Of a DNA stretch of 64,000 nucleotides, positions 15,701 through 29,100 are shown piece by piece (the stretch's first letter is position 1; each line of letters opens with the position of its first letter). The DNA is from Aphis gossypii (Eukaryota > Arthropoda > Insecta > Hemiptera > Aphididae), in the NCBI RefSeq assembly GCF_020184175.1, contig NC_065531.1, positions 28,913,213 to 28,977,212 of the forward strand, given 5' to 3'. The position numbers and the translations under genes are program-made. Below the pieces are notes generated by a model, which was given only the letters and a program-made list of their open reading frames with translations, was not told where the DNA came from and did no database searches.

Positions 15701-16634
15701 AAAAATACAATATAATTTTAATTTAACAAGAACCTATCCAGATTCCAACTAAAACTTAAAAAAAATAATCTGTATCTTATAGATAGGTATACTGTATACT
15801 TATAAAAATTCAAATTAAAAGTTTTATATCTGGGATTTTTATCAAGATTTTATTTTTATTACTTTGAAATACATGAAAAATAAACTTCAAACATTTAGAG
15901 TATATATTAACAATCAACCCCGATTTTCCAAGCTTCTATAAAACAAATATATTTTTTAACATGCAAAGTCTAATAAAAATCTCTCCATTTCCAACTATAA
16001 GGAGTTGATTTTAATTAAGCCTTCGTAATTTATTTACGTATACAAATACAAGAATCATGATCATGAACAAATGTCTTACGTAAAAACAAACAACAAATAC
16101 TGAAGGTAAAATTTATATTGTATTAATCTAGCACGCCACTCACTTGAATAGAACCCTTTGGCTTTTATTGTTGTAATTTATATAATGTGAAAGAAAAATA
16201 ATAACTACATTACTGGTGATGGTTTAAATTAAACAAAAATCTTTCATTGCCCATAGCTATAACTACATTAGTGTTAATGATACATGATACAATGACCATA
16301 GTATTATATTATATTATGAAACAACAACAAGTGAAATGTGTACCTAGGTAGTATCATAAAAATATCTTCATTATTGAACATAATTAAATTTAAAAAGTAT
16401 TCCATTCATTCGGTAAATTGATAAGAAAAAAAATCATCATCATATTAGTTATAGTTATTAATAACAAAACGGTGGCTATTAAAATACATAATTGCAAATT
16501 ACAAAATAATATATTTATTGCAAGTATTTCAGATAAATAATATAATAGTTTTTTAATATTTTATTTTTCAGCAAATCGAAGAAAAAGTTTGGAAACAAAT
16601 TAACGGTGCTTCGGAGACCGATTCCCCCTGTTGA
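6775..16634 (+). CDS. Tetraspan (CD20/ENTREP-like) membrane protein with long cytoplasmic tail
   Basis: Coding exons read by eye: 6775-6938, 7869-8082, 9095-9246, 11508-12121, 13950-14409 and 16572-16634 (stop TGA 16632-16634). All junctions are GT/AG and phases match. From the first Met in the first exon (6783) the product is about 552 residues. A splice acceptor just before 6775 keeps the frame open, so a further upstream exon may supply the true start. Four hydrophobic segments lie near residues 10-38, 50-68, 75-97 and 128-151, followed by a tail of about 400 residues rich in Ser/Pro and acidic stretches, without membrane segments. The spacing, and an IWTGSW motif leading into segment 2, resemble the MS4A/CD20-like fold of FAM189/ENTREP proteins, which are endosomal adaptors. 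That family call is tentative. A possible polyadenylation signal (ATTAAA) is at 16734. A tail exon is unusually GC-rich (see separate entry). The gene itself is well supported; its function is inferred. Confidence 0.8.
11265..11429. mobile_element. Short hAT-like non-autonomous element (MITE), 165 bp
   Basis: The ends are 16-bp inverted repeats: CAGTGGCGTAGTTATG at the left and CATAACTACGCCACTG at the right. They are flanked by a perfect 8-bp duplication, ATTACACT (11257-11264 and 11430-11437). An 8-bp target duplication with CA..TG ends is the hallmark of hAT transposons. The interior carries runs of G and C (11281-11290 and around 11346-11403). It lies about 80 bp upstream of the acceptor of the GC-rich exon. 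No coding capacity. Confidence 0.9.
11480..12130 (+). other. GC-rich, CpG-rich island coinciding with one exon
   Basis: In a window that is otherwise strongly AT-rich, this stretch is visibly G+C-dominated with many CpG dinucleotides. It coincides almost exactly with the fourth recognised coding exon of the tetraspan gene (11508-12121). Because stop codons are rare here, long open frames of up to 252 codons appear on both strands. The real frame is the one that starts at 11508 and joins neighbouring exons in phase at both ends. The composition gives a product segment rich in Ala, Pro, Arg and Ser. Confidence 0.85.
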
Positions 16635-16639
16635 CCGAC

Positions 16640-19000
16640 TGATGAATTGTGTTTATTTGGTTATTTAATTGAATTTATAATACTAATATTAAGTCTAATG
16701 TTCTATACTCTATACAAATTTTTATTTTGTGTTATTAAACTTATTTAAAACGGTGGCATACAAGCAATTCTTCCTAAACTATGTTAAATGTTATACCTAT
16801 CCGATCTATTATTATATAATAAAAATTGCATAATATTATAATATTATACTTATCATATCTTTCAATTATTATTCCTATTAAAAATTAACAGAAAAATAAG
16901 AATAAAAACCATAATTTATTATGGTGGTAATTTATTATGTATTTATTATTTAACATAAAAACGGTATCGTGTTATTTATACAAATGTACGGTTATGATAA
17001 TTGTTAAAATATTTTCCCTCTAGGTTATTATAATGTATATCTTTATTATATATACATAATACATATATATATATATATGAATTATTATTTATAAAATATC
17101 TATAAATGTTGTTCAAGTTCGAAAAGTTGTGTTCGAAAAAAATATATTATACAAAAAAGACTAGTAGAATATATAGTTTTATTCTTGGTTAGATTAAATA
17201 TTTGCAATTTATTAATATTTTATTTCGTGTTTATGTATAATTATATAATATATTATTATAAATTTGTTATTTATTTTTGACTGTGATTTTGATGTTAATC
17301 AATATGTCTATATAATATATGTACACATATGTGATTGATATTTACAATATACATTATACATATTGTTAGTAATTAGATATTTATAAAAATAATTTAAATG
17401 TTCAAAATATTTATACATAGAAATCATGTAAAATGTATACATTCAACTTATTATAAATATGTAGAACAAATAATAGTTATTAAACATAAAAATATATTAT
17501 ATTACCTATTAAAATAAATTTATTTTTATTATAAATATTATTTCAATGTAGGAATATATACTGAACTGACACAATGTATTAATAATATATTACATTCTAT
17601 ACTCTATAGTTGTGTACCTACACCATCTACTGCATATTGGTGTAAAAAGATATGACTTATGCCAAATTATTTTTGAAGTCGCATTTTCTTCTAGTATTTA
17701 CCTAAAATTTGAAGTGTAAACTGGGCTGTGATATTTAAATGACGTACTTATACAAATATATTAATATACATATCTATGATGAAAAATATTGGTGCTACAT
17801 TAACTCATAATGGTAGGTAAGCATAAAGCAATTAATACTATTCAAAAATTAATAATATTTGTTTCATTTCATTAAATAATTTATTTAAATTCTCAGCAAG
17901 TTATATACCTATATAGATATTAGGTATAATTTCAAAAGTCAACCAACATACTTATCAAGGATTCACTTATTATAAATATTTCGAAAATATAGATACATAC
18001 CAATAAATAGGTAATAAGTAAAATACAAAAAAAAAATTATAAATTATAATATTGGTATGTATACGATTAGTTTTAATTAAGTACCAAAGTACTATTTTTA
18101 ATTAGGTATACAGTTTACGATTGTTAAAATTAAAAACAGTGATAATAACTCTATGTATAAACAATAAGTTTTCCAAAGTTCACATTTTAGAACTAACCAT
18201 GTGAGGCCACGAAGGTGCTTTAAAATTGAATTAGGGGAGCAAAACGCCTACTATTCTTAGTCGTAATGCGTCAACACTCAACACCATCAATTAAATATTA
18301 AACCACGCTACCACATAGACAATAATATTATTATAATAGTAAAATTTCAATAAATGACTATAACCAATGGTATACTTACTAATAACTTTAATATTTTTGA
18401 ATAATGCTTACATAGATACACGTAATACGTTAGGTAGATATAGGTATGATACTATGATGCACCTATATTGATATCGAATGTTTTGCATCGTCATTGCATA
18501 CCAATTAATTTTTTCATAATATATATGGTTTTATTTTTACAATTTGTTATTTTTAATTAATAACTTTAATGTTTATCTACGAAACAACGCCCATCATATT
18601 ATTAATACGAATTATTAATTCACGAATGTACGTACTTAGCAGTTATTAATCTATAATAGGTAGCTAGATATAGGTAATATCTAGACATAATAATGCATTT
18701 TTATTGTAATATATGTATTCACATTTCTCGTTTAATGTTATATTTAAATGTAAAAAATATAATAATAGTTAATTAACTAACAATGCATGCAATACTTTTA
18801 ATACGAAATCCAGGGTAGGTATTATTAATGTAATACAGGTAATTAATAATTTAATATTAATATATATCTATAAAATATATTATCATATAATCAATATTTA
18901 ATAAGTGTACACTGTACACTTATAGTAAGAAGTAAATTAATAAGTATACAGATTTAAATCTTACAGATAAATAATACGGTATATTACAATAGCTATACAA
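16640..19000. other. AT-rich intergenic DNA
   Basis: Downstream of the tetraspan gene the sequence is AT-rich with short simple runs, for example TA runs near 17060-17090. No open frame, RNA gene or clear transposon end was recognised. Confidence 0.5.
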
Positions 19001-19224
19001 CAGGGGTGGCCCCTAACCTTAACTTTGGGAGCCGCAAATAAAGTTAATTCGAGGTGAGCCACATCGTAAAGAAGTGTTTATAAAATAAAGATATATTTTT
19101 CATTTTAAATCAAATGAAGGAACATTTATTTACTTTTTATTTTAGTCTAAGTTTGGTTCAAGAACCTCTCGAAATTGATTTAAGAGCCGCATGCGGATCG
19201 CGAGACTCATTGTGGCCACCCCTG
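19001..19224. mobile_element. hAT-like MITE, 224 bp
   Basis: It starts CAGGGGTGGCCC and ends GGCCACCCCTG, an inverted pair of about 11 bp. The flanking 8-mers CTATACAA (18993-19000) and CTATATAA (19225-19232) match at 7 of 8 positions, consistent with an aged target duplication. The terminal motif is shared with the element at 42243-42442. Non-coding. Confidence 0.85.
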
Positions 19225-19282
19225 CTATATAATATGCGAGTAGGTACCTAGATAGTAGATACCTACCTAATGTACCTATATA

Positions 19283-19345
19283 CAGTGGAACCTCGATAAC
19301 TCGAACCTCTATAAGTTAAATTTTCGATAACACGAATTTTTTTTC
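19283..19345 (+). mobile_element. Terminal fragment of a pogo/Tigger-like element
   Basis: After a TA dinucleotide, the sequence CAGTGGAACCTCGATAACTC followed by GAA matches the general form of pogo/Tigger terminal repeats. No matching right end is seen in the next kilobase, so this looks like a truncated or decayed copy. Confidence 0.5.
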
Positions 19346-19679
19346 GCCTCCAAAAACAAATTATAGTGGGTACCTATAATATGCATCATAAGGTTAAATA
19401 ATGATTTATTTCATTTAAACATTCAAGTTTTTTGCTGAATTTCAATTTTGAATTAAAAAATTAAGTATTGGTTGGAATTTATAAATTATGATTATTAACC
19501 TATATAGTATAGCTATTGGCCCTAATAATATACCTATAGTATAAGCGGAAATTTGATGATAATAAATTACATTACTGGGGGGGCTGAGTAATATATGCTC
19601 ATTACATCTATATGCACTACTGTACTAGAGCTGTACCTTAAACTTTTTGGGGGCTTAGTTCCCGTAAGTAGATACTGTA

Positions 19680-20391
19680 TAGAACTGCAAGGACCGGGCC
19701 AGTCCGGTCCGGTCCTCAAAAGCCCGACCCGTCTGAGACTGAACCAGGCCGAACTTTAAAATAAAATAAAAAAGGCTGGATTGGCCTTTTTTTTGGTAAA
19801 TTTTTTGGGACGAGCCGAGCCGGACTCAAAATACTAAAACCAAGGATGGACCAGGCTTTTTTTTGAACAACTTTTCGGGCTGGACTTAAATCGGGGTTAA
19901 TTAAAGGATTTTTTACAAATTACAACTCACCTGGGCATTTTTTGGTTTTTTTTATTTTGTATGACAAATAATCATTATTTAAAATTAAAATAAGTTTACA
20001 GTTCGACGTTGGAATAGTAACGAATAACGATTATTATATAATTCGTAGGACGTGAGTAATACCCATTACCAGTGGGTAATGAGTACAATAAAGTTATTTA
20101 TAGATTGAACTGAATATTTTAGAATTATTTTCGAGCCAGGCCTGGGCTTTTTCTCCAAAAATATTTTGGACCGGACCGGGCTTTTTTTATCAAACAATGT
20201 TTTGGACCGGATCAGACCGGGCTTATAATAAAATATTTTTGGACCGTTACGGACTTTTTAAGAGCTTAGGATGATTGTAGGGCCGGGCTTGGGCTTTTTT
20301 TTATAACATTTCTTGGACCGGGCCGGGCCGGGCTTTAGAAACAAATTCTTAGACCGGACTGGGCTGTAAATTTAAAGCCTTTGCAGGTCTA
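19680..20391. mobile_element. Non-autonomous element rich in GGACCGGGC/GGGCCGGGC motifs
   Basis: The left end TAGAACTGCAAGGACC and the right end CCTTTGCAGGTCTA are imperfect inverted repeats. The interior repeatedly carries short GC-rich units such as GGACCGGGCC and GGGCCGGGC in both orientations, separated by T- and A-rich spacers. No reliable target duplication and no coding capacity. Probably a hAT-type MITE, but the superfamily is uncertain. Confidence 0.6.
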
Positions 20392-21210
20392 TAGTAGGTA
20401 GATAGGTACCTAAATAATATACTAGTTACAAATTCAATCAAAATAAAATTTCAAGAAAAATCATTGATATTGCAGTAAGCTATTTTCATTCCAATACTCC
20501 TCAGTTGCCACCAAATATGAAATAGTGATGGTCATTTGAAACTAACTAGTCCAGCATGGTATTGGCGTATTGCTCGTAGATGTATGCTCTTTAAATTCTA
20601 ATTTCCGTTAAATATAAACTGCACTGGTTTTTAAAACATTTCTTACTTGAGTTATTTTCCAAATATAAAACACAGATCTAAAATTGTATCCAATCATAAC
20701 AATAATTTTTTTTTTATTTAAACAATGACAACTATGTATGATAAAACAAAAAAAAAATTAATAATTTTTAGTGCACCAACAAATCTCTCTTAAAATATAA
20801 ATATAGTATAATAAAATCCCTCTTAAAATGCAAAAAAAAATTTAGCTTGAAGATGTTAGGTTGGTACATTCTCTTGGATGTATGACTATAGAATTAACTA
20901 TTTACCAAATTATAGATTTGTTCATGAGTGTGATAGAATTGACAGTGAGTCACTTACACACACATTATCATTTCCTTTTATTATTAATCTAAATTAATAT
21001 GTCTAAATTTAATTTACATACTATATAAGTCATCTACGAGTTATGAGTTTATGGCCATATATTTTCAGTTATAAATATAAAAAAATAATTGTATGATCAC
21101 TAACCAAGTATGTAGACGTCTGGACCAACAATTCTCAAGTTAGGTATCAACCAGTGGTATACGCGTCATACGGAAATCTCATACAGAATCTAAATAAATA
21201 CCTATTAATT

Positions 21211-21844
21211 CAGTGTTGAGAAGAAACTCGTTCCAAAAGAAATGGACCTTGAAACGAGTTCTTTTTGTAGGAACAAAGCTTGGAACTACTTCCTTTAAAA
21301 ATAAAGGAAAAAGAATGTGAACAAAGTCTTTACATTGAGGAACGTTAACGAAAATCACAGTTCCTTGAAATAGATGTCATACTCTTAAATGTTTAATATT
21401 AACAAAAAAATAAATAACTATAATATTCCATCAAACGAAATAATATTGTCTTATTTATAAATTATTATATTATACACTTATAGGCACTTAAAAGTTGAAA
21501 GTAGGTAACTACAGGATAATAAAATAAAGTAAAGCCAAAAGATAAATTAAATCTTTATAATAATTGCTATACATATTTAATTATTTATACATCAATTCAA
21601 TTGTTTAGTATTCAGTTTCTGTTTAGTTTCATTTTATTAAGTTCTAATTTATTTATTGTTGTTATTTATCTAACAATATAAATAAAAAGGTTTTATTTCT
21701 ACAACAGCTAGATTAACAAAGTAAGTTAAAAAATATGGAATAATAATTTGAATGAGTTCCTTTTATAAAGGAACTGATTTTGGAACGAGTTCATATATTA
21801 GGAACTGAACGAGATCCTTTTAAAAAGAAACTTTCCCAACACTA
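21211..21844. mobile_element. Non-autonomous DNA element, about 634 bp
   Basis: Left end CAGTGTTGAGAAGAAACTCG and right end GAAACTTTCCCAACACTA form an imperfect inverted pair. Subterminal copies of GAACGAGTTC-like motifs recur near 21230-21265 and 21770-21815. The flanking 8-mers do not match well, so superfamily assignment as hAT-like rests on the termini only. Confidence 0.6.
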
Positions 21845-24800
21845 TAGATTTACGTGACTTAGGAGACATTTTATTTTTATCAATGAAGATTTAAGATATG
21901 ACTGATATTTTTAATGGTAGGTACATGAAAATTTTCAAAATTCGTAGTTAATACTAAATCTTAAAATCTATATTAAGAATAAAAATAATAAGAACTACTG
22001 AACTTGACAATAAAACATAAAATAGGTATTAAAAATAAATTTCATTGTTGTTACGCTGACTAATATCACACATAGTAATCGATAAAAATAGTCTGATTTA
22101 AAAAAAAGCCCACTCATTTTTTTTATTGTCGAACGATAGGTACGAATATTATTCAATTCGGAAAATAAAAATATAAAATATATATTTTGGTTTTCTTATA
22201 CAATATTATATTTGATTATTACTCCTTTATAATACCTAGACAACATTTATAGATGCAGTAATTCATTATCATATTCGATAGGTTATTACTGAATACTTTG
22301 TATTGTAAGTTCGTTAAATAATCGGTACCTAATCGATAAAATAAAATTAATGAATAACTATAACGTCTATAACCTTCCTAGGGTCAAGCATAAAAAAATA
22401 TTAATATCATTATAATTATTAATTTAAAGTCACGATTCATTTTTTTTAACTAGTTTTTTTTTTTTACTAACAACAATTTATTATTTAATCATATATTATA
22501 ATTTTGCAATGATTAATTCGTGTAGGTAATGATACATTTAGATGTTCAAATATTATTTAAATCAGTATTAACTATCATAATATTTATAATTTTAACTACC
22601 TACCAATTGAATACCATAAGAATTTGATTCCGAAATAGTGACACAATAAAATTGTATGTGGTATGTCATAACACTCATAAATATTAAGAAATATATTAGG
22701 TAGGTAGTATACTATTTTATTAGTAGCTGAAGCTGATATAGGTAGTTGTGTAATATATTAACATTATTATAATACATTTGTTATACCTGAAATTTTGTGA
22801 TCATCTACTGCAGTTGCCAGTTTTGTAAAGGTGTGTCAAATATATAACTTATCAGTTTATCACCATAATTATTTGTATAATTAAATAAATCATACTTGAC
22901 ATTGACAAAATAATTTTATTTTACAAGTATAGTACACATAACACATGATGATAATACAATTCAATTTTCCTAACAATTCAAATAAATCAAAAAATAATCT
23001 TAAAATTAATTTCTATACATAAGCATATAATATGTATAGCTAGTAATAAATATATTAATTTTATAATTTATAATACACATATATTCCAACAAAATAAAAA
23101 CACTGTACAATCAAAAGTTAAATGTTATTTATATAAACAGTAAACATTTAAATACTAATATAATTATTACAGTTTATAATATACAAATATCAATACCTAT
23201 CGTAATTCCATGTTTATAGTTTACCTAATACTAAACTTATCTTAAGGAAACTAAGAAAATAACAATGAATATATAAGTGTTTATGGATTTCCTTCACCGT
23301 TATTATAATTACATACGATCATAATTCCATTCAGTTGTTAATAAGTAAGTAGAGTGACGGGTAAAGAAAAAAAATGAATAATAACATTAATAAGTTATAA
23401 GACCAAATATAAGTAGTATCAGATACATAAATTGAAGAAAAATAATCAATAATTCAATTGAATAAAGAAAATTAACACAAAAATTATATATTTCTATTAA
23501 TATTTTTAAATAGTTATTCAGTTGTTAAATTCAATACCATAAATAATATTACAATTAAAATCTTTAGATATTAGTCACTAGATAAATGTTTTCTAGAACA
23601 TTTTAGCATCAAAGTATCGTTTCTTAAAAAATGGAATCTGAAGAAATAATGAATATAGATTGTAAAAGGCTTTGTATACGAGAGTCTGGCACGTAAATGT
23701 TTAAAAAATATTTAAATAATTGCTTACTTGTTAAATCTCAATGATTCCTGTTCATAAATAGTAAAGATTTTAAAGAAGTTATTTAAACTTCAACAAAATA
23801 TTATGAATACACTGGTTAGATCCACGGAAAAGTTACCAAAAATGGACTATACTACAACAAATATTACTTAACATAATTATATTAAATTATTATTAATTTT
23901 GTTGAAATAAATAAAACACATATCAAAATACAATATAATTATTGTAATATTGTATTACAATTTTAGATTAAATATTATATTACTAAATAAGATTCAACCG
24001 ATAATAGGTTACATAAAAATATAGGATTTTTTGATAGTTTAAATTCATAATTCATAATTATAAATTTCAACTAGGTTCAATGTGGCAAAATCATATTCAT
24101 ATTTTTGTATATTATGTTATGATGCAATGAAAAATATTATTAAGGTGAGCAAATTATGCTCAAGTAATATTATACTTTAATTTTGCATTTTTAACATGTA
24201 TAACCCAATACAAATAATATAAAAAAATACTGCTTAAAATACTTCAATAAATTTAGTTAAATTATTAATTAATATATTATAGAGATCAAAATGATTAAAA
24301 ATTTGAGCCCTCATTTAAAGACTGTCTAACAAATAAAAATAATAATATTAAACAATTGCTTACATTTAATTGGAGGTTATATAATATATGTGCTCAGGCC
24401 TCAGATAAAATAATGTTTACCTACATAGTTCAGAGTATATATAAGTTATAATTACTAAGTTAAAATGAAAAATAAATAAATTAAAATTATAGTTATTTTT
24501 GGAATTTATAATTTTAAATGAGTGAAAATTGAACTTTAATCTAACCTTGTGTTATTTTCTACTCAGTAATGTTGTAAAAATGTTAAAATACAAAAAAAAA
24601 TATAAGTACTACCTATATTACTAAAAATATATTTGTCACAACTATAATATTACATAGTGTATATTATGAAACAAATTTATTTTTAGATGTTTTAATCATA
24701 ATAAGACACTAAATGCATTGAATTATTAATAAAAACTTAGAGCCAGAAATCATTAAAAAATATATCATCTTCACTATCCTTTTTTAAAATTTAAGATTGT

Positions 24801-26124
24801 TATATTATTGTAATCAGGTAAAATATTTTAATATTATTTAAAATATAATAGACAAAAATTTATTATAAGTAGAGCCCAGATTTGTATGTTTTTGCATATT
24901 TTTTCCTTTTCACTTTTTTATATTTTTGTTAATAATCTTTACAAATCAAACTAATTAGAATTCATTATTAAATTTTTATTTTGCATATTTTTGCAAATTT
25001 GACCGTAAATGCATATTCGTCTATAAATGCATATTTTTATGATTTTACTGCATACTATATGGCATATTTTGATACTTTTTACTTTTTAGTGCATATAAAT
25101 CTGGGCTCTAATTATTAGTGAAATTATATAAAAATTGTTTATAAATTTAAATTCTTATAATTCATGTGTTCTTATACACTATAAAAATACACATTTAGTT
25201 CATAAAATCAACAAGACACATTGGAATACATTTTATAATATTTAAACTGATCTTGATAAGAATTTCCTGATTTAATTTTCACTTTTCAACTTTGAAATTT
25301 AAAACACTTTTTAAAAAATTGTTAAAAGGGTTTACTGAAATTTTAATTATTCAGCTTACTTTGTCTTTATAGATTGCAATCAATTGTTTGAATATTAATT
25401 TATATTGAAACTAATTGATGATGGAAACATAATTATGATATTTTATAGATCACTAAATACCTAATGAGTTATTTTTCAAGATTTAAATATATAAAATAAT
25501 AGCTACCAACTTGATAAAAATAAGTTTCAAATTGCACTTTTAAATATTGTAATATTATGATATATATTCATAATTTTAAAAATTAAAAAAATAATAACCC
25601 TATAAATCTTAGATTTATTACATAACTGAAATATTAGAAGTATAACAGTATTAGTAAAATCATAGAGGTATTTTTTCAGGTACCTATACGATTTTAGATA
25701 GATATTTAGTAAATCTGAAGGCCCAAATGGTCAAATTCATTTTGAATACTAATCTCAATAATTAGTGTATAAACTATTATAAACTCTGAATACATTGTAC
25801 AATTAGTAAAATATTATAGTAAATAATTTTTTTTTTTTTTTTATCATTTTTAATAGAAAATGTTACAATATTTAAAGCATAAAAATCAAGAAATAATTAT
25901 AAATCACAATAATAGTTAAAGATAAAACAAGAAAAATAATAAAACAAATATTATTGTTAATTTAAAGGAATATAGCAAGTAAAGTAAAGACTAAAATATA
26001 TCAGTTTGTTGTACTGGGTTAGAAACTTTCCTATAAACATAAATCATAATAAATAATAATCATAATATGTAGTTTAAATTATTTAATCATTGTTTAAAAA
26101 TTAAAAGCTTGATTTTTTTTAAGC
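21845..26124. other. AT-rich intergenic DNA 3' of the ZYG11 gene
   Basis: No gene was recognised. One short transposon (24870-25110) is annotated separately. The region adjoining 26125 probably contains the 3' untranslated part of the ZYG11 homologue, on the minus strand. Confidence 0.5.
24870..25110. mobile_element. hAT-like MITE, 241 bp
   Basis: The ends are TAGAGCCCAGATTTGTATG at the left and GCATATAAATCTGGGCTCTA at the right, an inverted pair of about 19 bp with one mismatch. Flanks ATTATAAG (24862-24869) and ATTATTAG (25111-25118) agree at 7 of 8 positions. The interior is T-rich with repeated TTTGCATATTTT motifs. Non-coding. Confidence 0.8.
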
Positions 26125-29100
26125 TTACCTAAATTCATTCATCAAGTCTAATATGCCATAGCATAACTCACACACTTCATGATCAACTGTTTTATCCGAA
26201 GCAATTTGTTGAAGAATGTCAACACCATTTTCTTTATTAAGCATTGCACAATATTTTTTAGCTAAAAAATCAAATATATTTTTTATATTTTGGGGTAAAT
26301 TTAGTAAAATATATTTAAAATATACCAACCATTTTTAGTACAAACATGAAGTATTGCCCATGCAGCCCAAAGCTGAACCTGTGGTGTGTTAGTTGATTTC
26401 AGTAACCCAATAAAAGGCTGGAAAGATCTGTATGCAACCATTTCTCCCTCAGGTGGTACCCACTGCTTTACAGCATATCGTAATTCTTCCAAAACTTCAG
26501 CTTTACTATTCACAGTAAATGTTTCCCAACTAGGTTCGCATGCTAAATGAGCAATTATTCCAGCCGCAAAATAGCTCACATCAATTTGTTCTGACCGTAA
26601 CAAACGTCTGCAACAAATAAATAATATTATATATTAACAATTGCACCAATTTATACACAATAGATGTACAAAAATTAATTAAATCTTTTAAAGTACCTTA
26701 ATGTAGGAATAATATCATTGCTAAATAACATATTTCTCAAATGTGGTACTTCAGCAATATTGTTAACTAAGCCAAGTACTTTAGTTTCTACAGTACTGTC
26801 ATCAATAAACGTATTTAGTATATTCATATATAATGCCAGTCCTCCTTCATCAATGAAAACTTTACATGTTGTAGGGGATTCATCTTAAAAATAAAAATAA
26901 TATTCAATTAACAATTTACTTTGATCTTTATTTAAAAATTTTAATTAAAAATATTATGTAAAGCATATTATAGACTTTTACTCCTGTTATCAATACAAAT
27001 AATAAAAATAGTAAAACAATTTTCATTACATTCATACATTACAAATTTACTATATAGTTGGTTCTTGTTAATCTGAACACAAGTTAATACAAGAGATGCG
27101 GTAATGAAAATAAGTTTGAAAATTATTATACCATTATTATTCTACTGCTAAAGAAGTGCCATAACACACAAAAAGAGGTAGTTCGATAGGGCTTTTGATA
27201 TACTTATTTTACCAATTTTTTTTGAAAAATACATTATAAGCTATAAACACAATTATTGATTTTTAGAAATGCTGTAAATAAATACAACATGCATTTTTCC
27301 CAAAACTAATGTTTTAGTTTTTACAGCATATTTGCTTAGCAGATAAGTATATTTAGAGACATATTTTATCGTAAACCCACACAACAATATTCATTAATAT
27401 AATCACAATACTACATCATCTGTATATAAAATTGAGATATGATTAGGTACAAAGTCGATTACGTTTGTCAGTTGTGTGTCATACTACAATACTACATCAT
27501 ATAATTAATTAAATAAGTTTATTAGTTAATTAACTATTAATATTTTAAAATTGTTATTAATATTATTACCAGTAAGATTCCAAAGTGCACTAAGTGTGAA
27601 CTTCATAGTCACATCGACAGTTCGAGTTGATAGTTTTTCAAATACTATTGATAATAATTTGGCCATATATCTTGGGTTAGACCCTAATTGAGATGTTTCA
27701 GACGTAGAAATTTTTGCAGCTATAAAATATTAAAAATTAAATAAAAAATAATAACTCTACAAATTTAAAAATAAAAAATTAGTAAAATCTAACCTAAAAT
27801 ACTGCAGATTGCAACACTCATACGGTTCATGACAATATCATTGAAAAAATGTAATGAATCCAAGACTAATTTTGCACACCTGAACTTGTCCATTTTCACA
27901 TCCTATATTTACCAAAAATGTAATATATATATTATTATTGAACATTTTGTTTAAATTTTACTTATTATATCATTAAATCATAAAAAAGAGAATGGTAATA
28001 ACTTATAAATTTTCTTTTCATTATATTATTTTAACATGAATATTGAATATCTTTCAATTGAGTGGGCTAATTCAAAATTTGTATATATATATAATATATA
28101 TTCATTATTCATGCAATAAATTGTCCACCACCATTAGGTAGTATCAATACTAATGTATTGAATTTCGTAATTATACTATTTTAAACATAATATCTATGAT
28201 TCAATGTTTTTCAGTACAATATATAAGTATATTAATATAAGATAAGTAAATAATAATAATAAATAAAATACTATTCTAGAAGGTGTTTCATTATCCTACT
28301 GTTTTTTTTTTTTTTTAACAAATAACAAAATCATAATACAATTAAATACAAATATATATATTGTTAAATTGTAATATTATTTTAAATAAATAAGTAAAAA
28401 TAAAAGACAAAAAAAGTCTATGTAGAAGTAGATATTATATAACTTAATAATAATAACTAAGTTAAATAGTTAAATGTGTAATTTGTTTAAAAACATCCAA
28501 TATATTCCCCACAATATAGTTAAATTAATCAAGATAAACATACTTGAAGTATACGATCACTACATAATGTCAACAATGTATTTTTCTGTAACTGGTTATG
28601 ATTGGGAAAACGTTCCATGGCATCTAATGTTGCTTCCACTACTTTAGCCAAAACACTAGGATGTATGTTTAAGGCTAAATCACTCTTGGTTAAATTATAA
28701 AGGCAAGCAGTTGCTGCCATTTGTACTGGAAAACTGTCAGGAAGACAGTTCATCACATTTAAAATTAACTAATACAACAGAAACAAAAATGATAGATAAT
28801 AAAAAAATTATTTGAAAATAATACTGTGCTAGCTATTGAATTTTAAATTACTTGGATGATGTCAACTTTAGGGCAATTATACTTTTCGGTCCATTTAAAC
28901 AAATGGTAAAGACATTTTTGAATATATGTTGGACGTTTTGTGTAACGCTTTAAACCAGTCAATAATTGCTCTTGTGTCACAACACCAGTAACCTAAAGAT
29001 ATTAAAATTTAAATAATTAATTTAAAGTTTTTTAGTTATTTATAAGAAAACAAATAAACAATCGACTAATAAATTATAGTTTATTATTGATAAAATATAC

